This document shows, piece after piece, positions 62,959 to 64,000 of a stretch of 64,000 bases of DNA; positions within the stretch are counted from its first letter, which is position 1; every line of letters starts with the position of its first letter. The notes below the pieces were generated by a model, which was not told the DNA's origin, did no database searches, and worked only from the letters and a program-made list of their open reading frames with translations. A program made the translations under genes and the position numbers. The DNA is from Armatimonadota bacterium. GTDB taxonomy: Bacteria > Armatimonadota > UBA10988. The stretch spans positions 1-64,000 of the forward strand of contig JACRKZ010000051.1 of assembly GCA_016235455.1 (NCBI GenBank), given 5' to 3'.

Positions 62959-64000
62959 CTAGCGGCCGAGCCGCACGTTGTCGATAGTGGCCAATCCGCG
63001 GTCGAAAACCACCGGCGCGATGGCCTCGTACTTGAGCCCCGCCGGCGCGAAGCCCAGTTCGCCGCGCGGGATCTCACCGACCTGTCTGCCATCCACCACC
63101 AGCCTGGCGGACCCAGCGTTCCAGACCACCTCGAACGCATGCCAGGCTGCGCCCGGCGCGGCCGACGCGACCTGCCGGTCGCCGGCCTGCAGCACCAGTT
63201 CGGCGGCCTGGCCGCGGCGCAGCGTGACGGTCAGGCCGCGGCCCAGGCGCAGCAGCGGGCCGTTGGCGCCCTCGGCCAGTTGGCCGTCGAAGCTCAGCGA
63301 GCCCGCCGGCTCCGCGGCGTTGAGGTACCCGCTGATCTGCAGCCCGGCGCCGACCGCGGCCCCGCCGCCGTCGCGCCCGGTGGCCAGCCCCGCCGCCTGC
63401 CACGGCGTGCCGACGCGCGTCACGGCCGCTGATCCGAGTGCCTGCTCCGCCTCCGCACCGCGGGTGAAGCTGGCGCTGAAGGTCTGACCCGCGGCCAGGG
63501 CGCCGCGCCGCACCAGCAGCACTGCGCGCCAGTCGCGCTCGGGCACGTCGATAGCCAGCCCCTGGCCGGTCAGCGTCAGGGCTGCGCCGGTCTCCAGGTC
63601 GAGCGCCAGGTCGCGCTTGGGGTCCAGGGCGAGCGCCCGGTAGTCGAGGCTGACCCCGACCTTCGCCGCGGCGCGGTTGGTGTTCACCACCCAGGCCACA
63701 TGCCGGTCAGATGCGCTGTGCAGCGACACCAGCGCGCCTTGGGTGATCGTCTTGGCCGGCGTGTCGGCCTTCCAGTAGGGTCGGAAGCGCACGCCCGGCT
63801 CATACAGCCGGCCCGCCTCGCACAACGCTGGCCAGTGGTTGCCTTGCGCCTCGGGCATGACGTCATGGGCCAGGCACCAGCCGACGAGTTGGTGGATGTG
63901 CTTGGCGGCATGGACCGTGCGGTGGCGGTCGGCCTGGTTCATCATGGTCATCACGCCGCCGGCGCAGACGCTGCTGCCAATCGCGCGCAGCCGGCCCGCG
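62959..64000 (-). CDS. C-terminal part of a glycan-related protein with LamG/DUF1080-like end, partial
   Basis: The frame stays open to the right edge, so the true start lies outside the window; a GTG at 63954 is internal. The visible 347 residues begin with a helical part (SSVCAGGVMTMMNQADRHRT; HIHQLVGWCLAHDVMPEAQG), which could be the end of a glycosidase barrel. A beta sandwich follows (HVAWVVNTNRAAAKVGVSLD). The last 150 or so residues resemble a concanavalin-like LamG/DUF1080 fold (HAFEVVWNAGSARLVVDGRQ; TIDNVRLGR at the end). DUF1080-type domains are frequent in secreted glycan hydrolases of this kind of bacterium. The stop is ten bases before the next gene's start, so it belongs to the same operon. 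Confidence 0.6.
   Translation of the reverse strand, partial: AGRLRAIGSSVCAGGVMTMMNQADRHRTVHAAKHIHQLVGWCLAHDVMPEAQGNHWPALCEAGRLYEPGVRFRPYWKADTPAKTITQGALVSLHSASDRHVAWVVNTNRAAAKVGVSLDYRALALDPKRDLALDLETGAALTLTGQGLAIDVPERDWRAVLLVRRGALAAGQTFSASFTRGAEAEQALGSAAVTRVGTPWQAAGLATGRDGGGAAVGAGLQISGYLNAAEPAGSLSFDGQLAEGANGPLLRLGRGLTVTLRRGQAAELVLQAGDRQVASAAPGAAWHAFEVVWNAGSARLVVDGRQVGEIPRGELGFAPAGLKYEAIAPVVFDRGLATIDNVRLGR

Overview
The window is high-GC bacterial DNA with no rRNA, tRNA or CRISPR array that I can see. Three genes encode H-X9-DG prepilin-like proteins whose N-terminal block ([19 protein letters not shown], then [16 protein letters not shown]) is typical of Armatimonadota. Together with type IV pilus/T2SS genes, a flagellar export operon and many secreted glycosidases, this suggests a free-living, flagellated, polysaccharide-degrading armatimonadote, probably environmental or metagenomic. 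The phylum assignment is an inference from family resemblance.

Layout. 1-137 is the last part of a coaBC-like gene. 138-856 has no gene but is packed with short inverted and direct repeats. 857-3703 (-) is a TIR/NB-ARC/TPR protein of the bacterial NLR type, sitting between coaBC and priA (3811-6300, +), genes that are commonly neighbours. 6432-8979 holds three prepilin-like genes with clear promoters and hairpin terminators. 9140-18196 (+) holds a lipoprotein metallopeptidase, a threonine aldolase, a PilB/GspE ATPase, a small TPR-like exported protein, a PilC/GspF membrane protein, an M23 lipoprotein and a methyltransferase. 18180-24310 (-) is a tight flagellar operon, flhA-flhF-(zinc-finger membrane protein)-PilZ-fliA-(SwrB-like), resembling the end of the Bacillus fla/che operon but without flhG. 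24497-27073 (+) is an M14 carboxypeptidase, 27264-27584 (-) a cold-shock protein and 27904-31113 (+) a secreted DUF4091 protein.

From 31169 to the right edge everything is on the minus strand and nearly everything is exported. 31169-54883 is dominated by a repeated gene set: giant proteins that join a DUF3160 domain, a TPR-like middle and a PQQ-like beta-propeller, each paired through 4-nt ATGA overlaps with a PEGA-plus-TolB-like propeller protein. The set occurs twice (one propeller gene is frameshifted), with a DUF3160-free TPR/propeller relative, a standalone DUF3160 protein, a DUF4832 protein and a GH2-like protein around it. 54906-64000 carries an OmpR-type response regulator, a Gfo/Idh/MocA oxidoreductase, two large GH95/DUF5703-like glycosidases and the end of another glycan-related protein. 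Together they look like a glycan utilisation locus.

The best candidates for something undescribed are the duplicated DUF3160/TPR/PQQ plus PEGA/TolB cassette and the TIR-NB-ARC-TPR gene next to a repeat-rich block between coaBC and priA.
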